NCBI GenBank assembly: GCA_964463485.1
Contig: CAYXDO010000088.1
Span: forward strand, 1 to 44,066
From: CAYXDO01 sp964463485
GTDB taxonomy: Bacteria; Myxococcota; Kuafuiibacteriia; Kuafuiibacteriales; Kuafuiibacteriaceae
Length of the DNA: 44,066 bases
Direction of reading: 5' to 3'
Shown here: positions 43,964-44,066 of the stretch, piece by piece
Numbering within the stretch: the stretch's first letter is position 1
Layout of the letters: each line of letters starts with the position of its first letter
Made by a program: the position numbers and the translations under genes
Notes under the pieces: model-generated
Told to the model about the DNA's origin: nothing
What the model saw: the letters and a program-made list of their open reading frames with translations, nothing else
Database searches by the model: none

Positions 43964-44066
43964 GAGCGCCAAGGGGCCCTGGGAGCGCCAAGGGGGCCCT
44001 GGGAGCGCCAAGGGGCCCTGGGAGCGCCAAGGGGCCCTGGGAGCGCCAAGGGGCCCTGGGAGCGCC
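43964..44066 (+). repeat. 19-bp tandem repeat running off the window
   Basis: Five complete units of GAGCGCCAAGGGGCCCTGG (one 20 bp long) start at 43964, 43983, 44003, 44022 and 44041; a sixth is cut by the window end. GGGCCC in each is a palindrome. The array length is unknown. Confidence 0.95.

Overview
The window is GC-rich DNA with densely packed genes. It reads like a member of the Myxococcota (former Deltaproteobacteria): there is a very large TPR protein, an acidic 'DGG/DAGDDD' linker behind a lipobox, paired universal-stress/CBS-domain genes, and an operon crowded with multihaem cytochromes. The assignment rests on protein style only; no rRNA or other marker gene is present.

Layout. 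(1) 0-11 kb is an accessory region. After a secreted AttH/CrtC-like lipoprotein come a truncated, frameshifted gene, a 144-bp duplicate of the asmA-like/lgt junction found 10 kb away, three families of short tandem repeats, and a minus-strand defence-type block: excisionase-like HTH, a BREX-like protein, an SMC/OLD-type ATPase, an HNH nuclease and a cut-off PglZ start. A ~43-bp repeat array and three frame-broken plus-strand genes follow (unknown protein, HerA-like ATPase, EEP nuclease), then a nucleotidyltransferase/wHTH toxin-antitoxin-like pair with palindromic operators. (2) 11.3-24.9 kb is a minus-strand envelope cluster: small unknown ORF, ABC exporter, TlpA-like thioredoxin, small secreted protein, giant TPR protein, AsmA-like protein and Lgt. 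(3) 25.1-33.5 kb is an oxygen/energy-stress island: globin-coupled histidine kinase and a double-receiver regulator on the minus strand, then a coiled-coil protein, three universal stress proteins, three CBS-pair proteins, HemN (oxygen-independent haem synthesis) and a membrane protein. (4) 33.7-43.7 kb is a minus-strand respiratory operon: Rieske protein, cytochrome b, 9-haem cytochrome, 33-haem cytochrome, 4-haem lipoprotein, Tat-exported 4Fe-4S protein and NrfD-type quinol dehydrogenase, followed by a 673-residue protein of unknown function. The right edge runs into another short tandem repeat.

How the parts fit. Region 4 encodes what looks like one large quinol-oxidising, electron-exporting assembly with two different quinol-reactive membrane subunits (cytochrome b and NrfD) and 46 possible c-haem sites. 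Region 3 supplies an O2/redox sensor pair, oxygen-independent haem synthesis and ATP/AMP-sensing stress proteins, which fits a life that alternates between oxic and anoxic conditions; that link is inferred from proximity. Region 1 holds several independently damaged genes while the remaining 33 kb is intact, so it looks like an eroding defence island and not poor sequence. The most promising possibly undescribed system is the Rieske/cyt b + NrfD + 33-haem cytochrome operon; second is the defence block that keeps an intact coupled ATPase-HNH pair between BREX-like fragments.
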